A DNA stretch of 41,790 nucleotides from Nocardioides ganghwensis. Lineage in GTDB: Bacteria; Actinomycetota; Actinomycetes; Propionibacteriales; Nocardioidaceae. The DNA is taken from the NCBI RefSeq assembly GCF_014779655.1, contig NZ_JACXYX010000027.1:1-41790 (forward strand), given 5' to 3'. The translations under genes and the position numbers were made by a program. Position 1 is the first letter of the stretch. Each line of letters begins with the position of its first letter. The notes beneath the pieces were generated by a model, which made no database searches, was not told the DNA's origin, and saw nothing but the letters and a program-made list of their open reading frames with translations. Shown here one piece after another: positions 1 through 7,910 of this stretch.

Positions 1-51
1 CACAGCCAGCACGGCCCGATACCGCTGCTCGGTCACGCTCAACTCCCTCAT
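1..51 (-). CDS. IS481 family transposase, N-terminal fragment
   Basis: Seventeen codons are visible, reading MRELSVTEQRYRAVLAV. The TEQRYRAVLAV segment matches what I know of IS481-family transposases, which open with this helix before an N-terminal helix-turn-helix and a DDE integrase core. Start is ATG at 51; a GTG at 36 (VTEQRY) is an alternative. The gene continues beyond the window edge, so nothing can be said about whether it is intact. The fragment is short, but the motif is distinctive. Confidence 0.7.
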   Translation of the reverse strand, partial: MRELSVTEQRYRAVLAV

Positions 52-60
52 CTGGGGAGT

Positions 61-147
61 GTCACCAATCAACCGGAGTAGCTGTCACCCATCACCCGAA
101 GATGTGTGACGCATCAACCGAAGGCCGGACGTCACCCATCAGGCGAA
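61..147. repeat. Four iterated ~17-bp repeats at the IS end
   Basis: Repeats of the form GTCACCCATCA-CCGAA begin at 61, 84, 106 and 131. Each has two to four changes from the others. Spacing of 22-25 bp puts them on nearly the same face of the helix about every two turns. They lie between the IS terminus and the transposase start, where transposase-binding sites are expected. Binding is inferred; the repeats are seen directly. Confidence 0.75.
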
Positions 148-165
148 GCAATACACGAGACACAG

Positions 166-238
166 CGCCCCCGGCAGGACTCGAACCTGCAACCCACGGA
201 TTAGAAGGCCGTTGCGCTATCCATTGCGCCACGGGGGC
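166..238 (-). tRNA. tRNA-Arg (anticodon TCT)
   Basis: A 73-nt cloverleaf reads on the minus strand. The acceptor stem GCCCCCG/CGGGGGC pairs perfectly and the discriminator base is G. The T-loop GGTTCGAGTCC is standard. The anticodon loop CTTCTAA gives TCT, which reads AGA codons and some AGG codons. One C-U mismatch closes the anticodon loop. CCA is not encoded. The IS481-type element ends immediately past the 3' end. Confidence 0.95.
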
Positions 239-272
239 TGGGCGCCGCCAGTATCCCAGCAGCGCCCAGCCC
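235..272 (-). terminator. Hairpin between the prealbumin gene and tRNA-Arg
   Basis: GGGCTGGGCGC at 235-245 is the perfect complement of GCGCCCAGCCC at 262-272 (11-bp stem, 16-nt loop). It lies 25 nt past the stop of the gene at 297-1991 and suits a terminator, although no T-run follows. The distal arm uses the first four bases of the tRNA, so read-through RNA would pair with the tRNA 5' end. Confidence 0.5.
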
Positions 273-296
273 GTCCGTTGCTCCCCCCGACGTCCC

Positions 297-1991
297 TCAC
301 GGGTCGATGACGATGGTGCAGGTGATGGTCCGCGGTGACGGATCGATCTTGATGCCGGTGTAGGTCGCCGAGTCGTCCCAGCCCGTCGCGGCCGTGGTGT
401 CGGCCGTGACGCCGGTGTTGGTGCAGGAGATGGCCTCCACGAGGCTGGTCTCACCCGAACCGCCGTCCCGGAAGTTGACCTGGAGATCGGCCAGCGGGGC
501 GTTGACGAAGGTCGCGACTCCTGTGCCGGTCGGCTGGTTGTCGGAGCAGTTCGTGCCGGTCACGACCGTCACCGCCACGTTGGTCTGCGTGGCGCCGCCG
601 TACCCGGGTGGCGGCGTCGTCTCGTTGACCGTGTAGTTGCCGGTTGCGAGCCCGGGGACGCACACCTCGCCGATGTCGGGGTCCGAGTCGCCCGTCCCGT
701 TGTCGGTCACGCTGCCTCCGGTGTAGGAGAACACCGCTCCGGCCGTGGAGACCGCTCCGCCCTTGGTGCTGTTCTTGAGGATCTTCAGGGCGCCGAGCTG
801 GAGCTCGTTGTAGTAGGTGCACTCGAGCACGTCGGTGTCGGCGTCGATGTCGAAGGTCACCTCGGGGCCGTCCAACGACGGTGTCACGCCCACGCTCGCC
901 GAGCAGTCGACGCTGTCGAAGGCCCAGTTGGTCGGGATCACGTCCTCGGTCACGGTGTAGCCGCTGCCGAAGAGCACGCCGTTGAAGACCTTCTCGCCGT
1001 CGTCGGTCAGCGTGAAGGTGTTGCCGGAGGTCGGGTCGGTCCCGAACGTCTTGGTGTAGCCGAACACGGTGGTGTTCGGGTTCTCCTCCGGGATCGTCTG
1101 CTTGTGGATGACGACCTTGCCGCAGTTGGTGAGGTTGATGCCGACGGGTGCGACGAAGTCCTTGAGCTGTGAGGTGAACGAGTCGGAGGACCGGCTCTTC
1201 AGCATCGCGCTGCCGAACGACGAGCACTTGTTGGCCTGGAAGATCAGCCGCAGGTCGAGCTGCGCCTCACCGAAGGTACGAGCCTGCTTCGCGCCGCTGT
1301 CGATGAGTCCGTCCGACTCGGCGAAGGGGATCGTGGAGGAGTTGATCGTGCCGGCGGCGCAGGGGTTCCCGCCGCAGGTTGCCGACGGGATGTCGAGGTC
1401 CGCGGGGTCTCCCCAGGCCGTGCCGCTCCACGTCCGGGCGGTGATGTCGGCGCGTGAGCCTCCTTGGTCGATGGCGTACTCGAGCAGGAGGTCACCCGCG
1501 GTGCGGACCTTGTTGGGCCCGGAGGCGCAGTTCTGGCTCGACTGGTTGAACTCGAAGTCCATCAGCGTCGTGCCGCTCGGCTCCGACACGCGGCTCCACG
1601 CGAGGTTGAGGAACCCCGGGTGACCACCCGTGCCGGCCTCGCGGTAGACGTGGAAGCTGAGCAGGTCGCTCTTGTTGGGCGGGATCGAGTCGGTCACCGC
1701 GCCGGGGCACGACGTGTCCTCCTTGACGCCTCCGGCGTAGGAGTCGTCGCCCGTGCCGTTGACCTTGTCGGTGGCTCGGGTCTCGGTGACGTTCGCCCAG
1801 TCGAGCGAGGGCGGTGCGGCGTCGTCCACCTTGAGGTTGGCGTCGACGTCTATCTCGAAGTTGCTGCCGGCCAGCGACGCCTCGGCGTGGCTGGCGAAGG
1901 CCCCCGTGGAGGCCATGGCGATCACCAGGAGGGCGGCGCCGCCGACGGCCGCGGCTCTCCTGGTCCGGTGCGTGCGAAGGTGTGGATGCAT
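297..1991 (-). CDS. Secreted prealbumin-like (SpaA/CnaB-type) fold protein
   Basis: The 564-aa product opens with a Sec signal peptide (basic HRTRR at 8-12, hydrophobic 13-33, cleavage probably near ASHAEA at 33-38). Residues about 40-290 form a domain I do not recognise. Two immunoglobulin-like prealbumin domains follow at about 292-396 and 400-500. Each has the E-box-like strand typical of CnaB repeats (GYTVTED at 344-350, GNYTVNET at 451-458), and a short beta-rich tail follows. In such families a Lys-Asn isopeptide or ester bond can lock the domain; that is family knowledge and not shown here. No LPxTG motif or C-terminal membrane segment is present, so the protein is probably released or held non-covalently. 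ATG at 1991 was chosen because AAGGAGA sits 8 nt upstream and the signal peptide starts there. Role unknown; cell-surface structure or adhesion is a guess. Confidence 0.8.
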   Translation of the reverse strand: MHPHLRTHRTRRAAAVGGAALLVIAMASTGAFASHAEASLAGSNFEIDVDANLKVDDAAPPSLDWANVTETRATDKVNGTGDDSYAGGVKEDTSCPGAVTDSIPPNKSDLLSFHVYREAGTGGHPGFLNLAWSRVSEPSGTTLMDFEFNQSSQNCASGPNKVRTAGDLLLEYAIDQGGSRADITARTWSGTAWGDPADLDIPSATCGGNPCAAGTINSSTIPFAESDGLIDSGAKQARTFGEAQLDLRLIFQANKCSSFGSAMLKSRSSDSFTSQLKDFVAPVGINLTNCGKVVIHKQTIPEENPNTTVFGYTKTFGTDPTSGNTFTLTDDGEKVFNGVLFGSGYTVTEDVIPTNWAFDSVDCSASVGVTPSLDGPEVTFDIDADTDVLECTYYNELQLGALKILKNSTKGGAVSTAGAVFSYTGGSVTDNGTGDSDPDIGEVCVPGLATGNYTVNETTPPPGYGGATQTNVAVTVVTGTNCSDNQPTGTGVATFVNAPLADLQVNFRDGGSGETSLVEAISCTNTGVTADTTAATGWDDSATYTGIKIDPSPRTITCTIVIDP

Positions 1992-2257
1992 GCCGGAGTC
2001 TCCTTGCGTGAAGGACTCGGTCGCGGTCGACGTGGAGGTCGGGGCCTGGTGCCCGAGGAGTCGGGTCTCGGCGCGCGCGCTGCGGCCGTGCGGATGTGGG
2101 TACGACCCTCGATCGTGGCCCTGGCACCCCGGGCCGTGCGCCGTCGCGACGATCACGATTTCGTCCTGCTTCTTCGCAAGTCCAGCCAGTTCGGTCAAGC
2201 GGGCCGACAGACTCGCCGCGGGTCCAGACCAGTCCAGACCGGTGTCCGGACGCGGAC

Positions 2258-2289
2258 GGGCCGCCGACGGACGTGTCCGTCGGCGGCCC
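2258..2289 (-). terminator. Terminator of the SDF symporter gene
   Basis: A 15-bp perfect inverted repeat (GGGCCGCCGACGGAC and its complement, separated by GT) lies 21 nt past the symporter stop. No U-tract follows, as is common in actinobacteria. The 318 bases between the two minus-strand genes (1992-2309) hold this hairpin, a tandem AGTCCAGACC-type repeat at 2220-2240, and presumably the promoter of the prealbumin gene; I see no other coding signal there. Confidence 0.75.
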
Positions 2290-2309
2290 GGTGGTGGACG
2301 AGCACTGCG

Positions 2310-3701
2310 TCAGGCAGCCGCCCGCGCGGAGTCCTCGGTGCGCGCGGCCTCCTCGCGCCAGACGCTGCGCCCGCGCGGGGCGTCGTACGCCTCCTGGTCG
2401 AGGATGCCCTCGCGCTTGGCGACGATCGTCGGCACCAGCGCCTGGCCGGTGACGTTCACCGCGGTGCGACCCATGTCGAGGATCGGGTCGATCGCCAGCA
2501 GCAGGCCGACGCCCTCGAGGGGCAGGCCGAGCGTGGAGAGCGTCAGCGTCAGCATGACCGTCGCGCCGGTGACCCCCGCGGTGGCGGCCGAGCCGATCAC
2601 CGAGACGAAGGCGATCAGCACGTAGTCGGTGACCGACAGGTCGAGGCCGAAGAACTGCGCGACGAAGATCGCCGAGATCGCGGGGTAGATCGAGGCGCAG
2701 CCGTCCATCTTGGTGGTGGCGCCGAGCGGCACGGCGAAGGAGGCGTACGAGCGGGGGACGCCGAGGTTGCGCTCGGTCACCGACTCCGTCAGTGGCATGG
2801 TGCCCACCGACGAGCGCGACACGAAGGCCAGCGAGATGGCCGGCCACGCGCCCGAGAAGAACTGGCGCACCGAGAGGCCGTGGAGGCGGAGCAGCGCCGG
2901 GTAGACGCCGGCGATGACCAGGGCCAGGCCGGCGTAGATCGCGACGGTGAACATGCCGAGCGAGCCGAGGGCGTCCCAGCCATAGCTGGCGACGGCGTTG
3001 CCGAGCAGGCCGACGGTCGCGATCGGGGCGAGCAGGATGATCCACCACAGGACCTTCTGCACGACGGCGAGCGTGGAGCGCACGAACGCGAGGAACGGCT
3101 CGGCGGCGTCGCCGACCTTCAGCGTCGCGATGCCGACTGCGATGGAGACCACGAGGATCTGCAGCACGTTGAAGGACAGGCCCACGGAGCCGTCGTCGGA
3201 CGCCGAGCCCTCGAGCCCGAGCACGTTGGCGGGCACCAGGCCGGTGAGGAAGTCGAGCCACGAGCCGGTCGTCGAGGGCGCGGACGCCGCGTCGGAGGTG
3301 ACGCTCGTGTGGTCGCCCGGCTGGAGGACCAGGCCGAGGACGATGCCGATGACGACGGCGATCAGCGCGGTGATGGCGAACCAGGCGAGGGTGCGCCACG
3401 CCAGGCGCGCCGCGCCGGTGACGTCGCGCAGGTTGGCGATCGAGGCGACGATCGCGAGGAACACGAGCGGGGGCACGACTGCGCGCAGCAGCGTGACGAA
3501 CGTGCCGCCGACCGTGGCGAGGGTCTCGGTGAGCCAGTTGGGGTCGACCTCACCGGTCGAGGTGTCCACGCTGTCGGCGCCCATGCTGCGGGCGACGAGG
3601 CCGAGCGCGACGCCGAGCACCAGGCCGAGCAGGACCTGGACGCCGAAGGATGGGAGCGTGAAGCGGTTCCGCTTCTCGGGCTCCATGACAGGAGTACTCA
3701 T
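2310..3701 (-). CDS. SDF-family symporter, possibly cystine/TcyP-like
   Basis: The 463-aa multi-span membrane protein belongs to the dicarboxylate/amino acid:cation symporter family (GltPh, GltP, DctA, TcyP). Family hallmarks are a Ser-rich first re-entrant loop (SRSSVGTMPLT at 295-305), the segment TTKMDGCASIYP at 329-340, and the last substrate-binding helix AIDPILDMGRTAVNVTGQ at 403-420. Compared with GltPh from memory, Asn310 is replaced by Lys331 and Asp405 by Gln420; both are sodium-site residues. GCASIYPA resembles the GCAGIYPA segment I recall from the cystine carrier TcyP. The substrate may therefore be cystine, with altered ion coupling. ATG at 3701 was chosen by family length; its best ribosome site, GAAAGG, is 13 nt away. 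A putative leader peptide lies upstream at 3778-3879. Dicarboxylate or amino-acid transport remains possible. Confidence 0.85.
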   Translation of the reverse strand: MSTPVMEPEKRNRFTLPSFGVQVLLGLVLGVALGLVARSMGADSVDTSTGEVDPNWLTETLATVGGTFVTLLRAVVPPLVFLAIVASIANLRDVTGAARLAWRTLAWFAITALIAVVIGIVLGLVLQPGDHTSVTSDAASAPSTTGSWLDFLTGLVPANVLGLEGSASDDGSVGLSFNVLQILVVSIAVGIATLKVGDAAEPFLAFVRSTLAVVQKVLWWIILLAPIATVGLLGNAVASYGWDALGSLGMFTVAIYAGLALVIAGVYPALLRLHGLSVRQFFSGAWPAISLAFVSRSSVGTMPLTESVTERNLGVPRSYASFAVPLGATTKMDGCASIYPAISAIFVAQFFGLDLSVTDYVLIAFVSVIGSAATAGVTGATVMLTLTLSTLGLPLEGVGLLLAIDPILDMGRTAVNVTGQALVPTIVAKREGILDQEAYDAPRGRSVWREEAARTEDSARAAA

Positions 3702-3777
3702 GCTGGAGGGGCAACCTTTCGGGACCGCCCGGCCGGGAGCCGGACGCAGACGCAGCGGATGTCGGGATGTCGAGGGA

Positions 3778-3879
3778 TCAGGCAGTGCGTCGATGGCGAC
3801 AGAGCGCGCTCTCGGTGCGGGCCAGGTCGACGGCACGACGCTGCGTCAGCAGGTCTCCGACTGTCAGGTTGGTGCACAC
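3778..3879 (-). CDS. Putative cysteine-type attenuator leader peptide
   Basis: A 33-codon ORF lies in the 5' leader of the SDF symporter. It begins at GTG 3879 and its core reads RRAVDLARTESALC, followed by RHRRTA and a stop. The R-x-x-V-D-L-x-R-x-x-S-A-x-C pattern matches what I recall of short actinobacterial ORFs annotated as 'putative leader peptide', found before sulfur and cysteine-related genes. The stop is 76 nt before the symporter ATG. The peptide carries one Cys near its start and one in the SALC motif. Ribosome behaviour at these codons could change pairing of the downstream leader. The ORF is too short for a statistical case; the call rests on the motif and position. A start further downstream cannot be excluded. 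Confidence 0.6.
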   Translation of the reverse strand: MCTNLTVGDLLTQRRAVDLARTESALCRHRRTA

Positions 3880-3894
3880 GCTGGGTCCAACCTG
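3865..3894 (-). promoter_or_regulatory. Leader hairpin at the start of the leader peptide
   Basis: CAGGTTGG at 3865-3872 and CCAACCTG at 3887-3894 form an 8-bp inverted repeat that brackets the leader peptide start codon. The minus-strand copy of CAACCT can also pair with AGGTTG at 3712-3717, which lies in the symporter ribosome-site region. Two mutually exclusive pairings are thus possible. The repeat could instead be a DNA operator. The rest of the divergent intergenic region 3702-3959 holds the leader peptide and the plus-strand promoter at 3948. Confidence 0.45.
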
Positions 3895-3947
3895 TGGCCA
3901 TCCCCACTGATTCCGTGGTTCGAGTCACACGTCAGGAGTCGCCTGAC

Positions 3948-3953
3948 TACAGT
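3948..3953 (+). promoter_or_regulatory. -10 box TACAGT, leaderless start
   Basis: TACAGT lies 6 nt before the ATG at 3960. Transcription should begin at or next to the start codon. No ribosome binding site is present. Confidence 0.6.
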
Positions 3954-3959
3954 GCGCGC

Positions 3960-4625
3960 ATGCTGTCTCGCCACGGCGCCCGTCTGGCCGCCTTCCTCGC
4001 CCCTGTCGCCCTTCTCCTGCCCACCGCGGCCCACGCCGACCAGGTCACCGTCGACGACGCCGCCGGTGACGCCAAGGCGATCAACTTCGGCTCCGAGCTG
4101 GCCGGCTTCCTCTTCGGGTCGGAGGTCGAGGGGCAGCCGCTGTTCCTCGACGCACCTGCCGAGGCGGCCACCGACATCACCCGCACGACCATCCAGCACG
4201 GCAGGCGGATCACCATCACGACCCACTTCCGCGACCTGGTCGAGACCGCGGAGCACTCCGTCGAGATGCGCGTGCTCGTTCCCCGGGGACGGTTCGACCT
4301 GTCGGTCGGTCGGTCCGCGGACGGGTCCGGGTACGCCCAGCTCGCGCCGCGCATGGTCTTCACCGAGGACGGTGACGTGCGTCCGCGCCTGTGCCGCTCG
4401 GTGCGCGGGCGCTACGACGTGGCCGCCGAGACCGTGACGGTGTCCTTCCCTGCTGCCTGCATCGGCAAGCCCCGCTGGGTCCAGGTCACCTCCGTGGCCA
4501 GCCGGATCCAGGTCACCCCGATCGGCGACGGCTCGGTCAACCTCGCCGGCTGGGCCGACGACGCCTTCCGCTCGAGCCTGAGCGAGAAGAGCATGGGTCG
4601 CAGCCCCAAGGTCCGCCGCGGCTGA
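3960..4625 (+). CDS. Exported protein of unknown function, paralogue 1
   Basis: The 221-aa product has a signal peptide (basic RHGAR, hydrophobic core LAAFLAPVALLLPTAAHA, cleavage after AHA near residue 26). The mature part is beta-rich and hydrophilic. It shares with the next gene the segment HFRDL, a (V/T)PRG(R/A)FD turn, two cysteines (RLC and AACIG) in similar places that could form a disulfide, and a C-terminal tail S-(M/I)-G-(R/K)-x-P-(K/R)-(V/I)-RRG. I do not recognise the family. The two genes are 34 nt apart and probably cotranscribed. This first copy contains an insert of about 15-20 residues near the N terminus of the mature chain that the second lacks. Confidence 0.8.
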   Translation: MLSRHGARLAAFLAPVALLLPTAAHADQVTVDDAAGDAKAINFGSELAGFLFGSEVEGQPLFLDAPAEAATDITRTTIQHGRRITITTHFRDLVETAEHSVEMRVLVPRGRFDLSVGRSADGSGYAQLAPRMVFTEDGDVRPRLCRSVRGRYDVAAETVTVSFPAACIGKPRWVQVTSVASRIQVTPIGDGSVNLAGWADDAFRSSLSEKSMGRSPKVRRG

Positions 4626-4659
4626 CACCGCCCCCGATCCCGACCAGGACGGACCGCGC

Positions 4660-5265
4660 ATGTCTCGCCCCCTCCTTCCCCGCCTCGCTGCCCTCGTCGC
4701 GCCTCTCGCCCTGCTGCTGCCCACCGCCGCGCACGCGGAGACGGTCGTGACCGAGGATCCGGCCGGCGACGCCCGGGCGTGGACCGACTACCAGGAGTTC
4801 CAGTTCGTCCCGGCACCGGACGAGGAGTCGGTCGACGTCATCCGCACGGCCGCGGCGTTCGGCCAGCGTCGGCTGAGCGTCGCCGTGCACTTCCGCGACC
4901 TCGAGGCCCGGGTGCGCCACGGGACGCTGGTGCGGGTGTGGACGCCCCGTGGCGCCTTCGACGTCACCGCCGAGCGTCGTTCGTCGCGACGGACGACCGT
5001 CTCGCTCGCGAGGAAGGGTGGCGACACCCTCCGCTGTCGAGGGCTCAGCGGGGCGTACGACGGTGCAGCGGACACCGTCGTCCTCTCGGTCCCGGCGCGG
5101 TGCATCGGCGCTCCTCGGTGGGTGCGGCTCGGCGTCAGGGCGACCGCCACCCCGAGGGCGTTCGCGGACAACCCGGGCACCGTCTTCTTCCTCGTCGACG
5201 ACGGCCACCGCCCCGGACTCAGGGAGAACAGCATCGGCAAGGGGCCGAGGATCCGCCGCGGCTGA
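4660..5265 (+). CDS. Exported protein of unknown function, paralogue 2
   Basis: The 201-aa product is a diverged tandem duplicate of the preceding gene, with a near-identical signal peptide ending LLLPTAAHAE (cleavage near residue 25). HFRDL, TPRGAFD, the two cysteines (TLRC and ARCIG) and the closing IGKGPRIRRG correspond to the first copy. ATG at 4660 is preceded by AGGACGG. The gene ends 3 bp from the convergent rlmC gene with no room for a separate terminator. Both proteins open their mature chain with an Asp-rich D-x-A-G-D-A stretch. Function unknown; a soluble wall or extracellular protein is likely. Confidence 0.8.
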   Translation: MSRPLLPRLAALVAPLALLLPTAAHAETVVTEDPAGDARAWTDYQEFQFVPAPDEESVDVIRTAAAFGQRRLSVAVHFRDLEARVRHGTLVRVWTPRGAFDVTAERRSSRRTTVSLARKGGDTLRCRGLSGAYDGAADTVVLSVPARCIGAPRWVRLGVRATATPRAFADNPGTVFFLVDDGHRPGLRENSIGKGPRIRRG

Positions 5266-5268
5266 CCC

Positions 5269-6384
5269 TCACCGCGCGAGCAGCACCATCACCTCGTAGT
5301 GGGTCGTGTGCGGGAACATGTCGAGCACCCGCGCCTCGACGGGCCGCAGTGACGGCATGAGGGCGAGGTCGCGCGCGAGCGACTCGGCGTTGCACGACGA
5401 GTAGACGACGTGGCGCACGCCCGACTGCTCGAGCCACCCGGCCAAGTCGGGGCCGATCCCGCGCCGGGGTGGGTTGACCACGACGAGGTCGGGCACGTCG
5501 ACCTGCTCGAGGGCGTACGCCGTGGCGTCCGCCGCGACGAAGCTCGCGCCCACTCCTAGCTCGGCCGCCGTGCCGGTCGCCGCGGCGACGGCGTCGGCAG
5601 AGACCTCCACCCCGAGGACCTCGCGCCCGGGGCCCGCGAGGTGGAGCGCGAAGCCGCCGACGCCGCAGTAGAGGTCCCACACGGTGCGGACGTCCGGCAG
5701 CGCGTCCACCCACGCGCGCGCCTGCTCGTACAACGCCTCGGCGACGAACGTGTTGGTCTGGAAGAACGACCGCGGTCCCAGCCGCAGCGTCACGCCGGTG
5801 GCGAGGCGCATCGGCAGGACCGCGTGCTCGGTGAGCACGATCTCGCGCTCACCCTCGAGGACCGCCTTGTGCTCGGGCTGCACGTTGATCGTCACCACCC
5901 GCAGTCCCGGCACCGCGTCCAGCAGGGCAGGCAGCCGGGACCGTACGCGGGCCTCCAGCGCCGTGGAGCGCATCACCAGCCGGAGCAGCATCTCGCCGTC
6001 GGGCGACTCGGTCAGCAGCACGTGCTTGAGCTCACCCGTGCGAGACGCGACGTCGTAGGGCGCCAGGCCGGCGTCCCTGATCCAGCCGGCGATCCGGTCG
6101 AGGGCCGTCGTCAGGCCGGGGGAGTGCAGGCCGCAGTCACGCAGGTCGACGCCGGCCAGGTCGCGGTCGAGGATCCCGAGGGTCGGTGCGTCGACCGTGC
6201 CGCCGACCGCCATCTTGGCCTTGTTGCGGAAGCCGGCCTCCGGGCCGGCCACGGTCCGCAGCCAAGCCGGTGCGTCGACCAGCGACCGGGCGTGCTGCTC
6301 CTTGTCGGAGAGCTGCCGGGCGCGTGGCACCTCCAGCAGCGTGCAGGAGCGGCACCGGAAGGCGTCGTAGTGGTGGCAGTCCAT
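5269..6384 (-). CDS. rlmC: 23S rRNA (uracil-C5)-methyltransferase, RlmC/RumB type
   Basis: The 371-aa SAM-dependent enzyme makes 5-methyluridine in 23S rRNA (U747 in E. coli RlmC). Four cysteines fit the [4Fe-4S] cluster of this family: C3, C11, C14 and C84. The SAM-binding motif DLYCGVGGFAL spans 237-247, NPPRRG is at 304-309, and the catalytic nucleophile is Cys331 in SSCNAESLARDL. The length suits RlmC. RlmD (U1939) has an extra TRAM domain that is absent here. The start is the ATG two residues before the first cluster cysteine. It follows pepP by 29 nt, a gap filled entirely by a palindromic repeat, so translation may depend on coupling to pepP. Confidence 0.9.
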   Translation of the reverse strand: MDCHHYDAFRCRSCTLLEVPRARQLSDKEQHARSLVDAPAWLRTVAGPEAGFRNKAKMAVGGTVDAPTLGILDRDLAGVDLRDCGLHSPGLTTALDRIAGWIRDAGLAPYDVASRTGELKHVLLTESPDGEMLLRLVMRSTALEARVRSRLPALLDAVPGLRVVTINVQPEHKAVLEGEREIVLTEHAVLPMRLATGVTLRLGPRSFFQTNTFVAEALYEQARAWVDALPDVRTVWDLYCGVGGFALHLAGPGREVLGVEVSADAVAAATGTAAELGVGASFVAADATAYALEQVDVPDLVVVNPPRRGIGPDLAGWLEQSGVRHVVYSSCNAESLARDLALMPSLRPVEARVLDMFPHTTHYEVMVLLAR

Positions 6385-6413
6385 GGTTTCGAGACGGTCG
6401 CTGCGCGACCTCC

Positions 6414-6415
<2 letters not shown>
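6385..6415. repeat. Palindromic intergenic repeat, copy 1
   Basis: This 31-bp element fills the pepP-rlmC gap. It contains the stem GGTCGC-TGC-GCGACC with flanks GGTTTCGAGAC and CTCCTCAACC. Reversed, it matches 14871-14901 at 25 of 31 positions. It overlaps the last bases of pepP and abuts the rlmC start codon. I recall similar TTTCGAGAC elements scattered in Nocardioides genomes; a genome count would confirm this. Confidence 0.6.
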
Positions 6416-7793
<1,378 letters not shown>

Positions 7794-7799
7794 GCGGTC

Positions 7800-7805
7800 A
7801 CTGTA
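7800..7805 (-). promoter_or_regulatory. -10 box of pepP, leaderless
   Basis: Read on the minus strand this is TACAGT, 6 nt before the GTG start codon at 7793. No Shine-Dalgarno sequence is visible. Confidence 0.6.
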
Positions 7806-7897
7806 CGCCCGGCGGCGGGCGTGAAGTGCCCGAGGCGACGCCCCGGGGCCGCCGCCCCAAGGGGTGCGGCGAGGCGGGCGCGAGAGGCCTGCTCCGT

Positions 7898-7903
7898 TAG
7901 GGT
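7898..7903 (+). promoter_or_regulatory. -10 box of prsW, leaderless
   Basis: TAGGGT lies 7 nt before the ATG at 7911. It is the likely promoter of the prsW-GTPase gene set. Confidence 0.6.
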
Positions 7904-7910
7904 CGGACCC

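Larger units (their letters stand above)
1..163 (-). mobile_element. IS481-type element, 5' end (cut by window edge)
   Basis: The first 51 bases encode the start of an IS481-like transposase reading leftward out of the window. The stretch behind it carries four related ~17-bp repeats and then a sequence that, read on the minus strand, begins TGTCTCGTGTATTGC. A TGT terminus is usual for IS481 ends. The outer boundary is placed at 162-164, so the element stops 2-4 bp from the 3' end of the tRNA-Arg gene. The other end and the target duplication are outside the window, so the boundary is inferred. Confidence 0.7.

Noticed and set aside
61..147. CRISPR-like reading of the four repeats near tRNA-Arg
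   Set aside because: Repeat units are imperfect, spacers are only 5-8 bp, and they fit an IS end.
1464..3960. A very long plus-strand reading frame that runs into the exported protein gene at 3960
   Set aside because: It is antisense to the prealbumin and symporter genes, has low-complexity Arg/Gly/Asp composition, and only its last 221 codons look like a protein.
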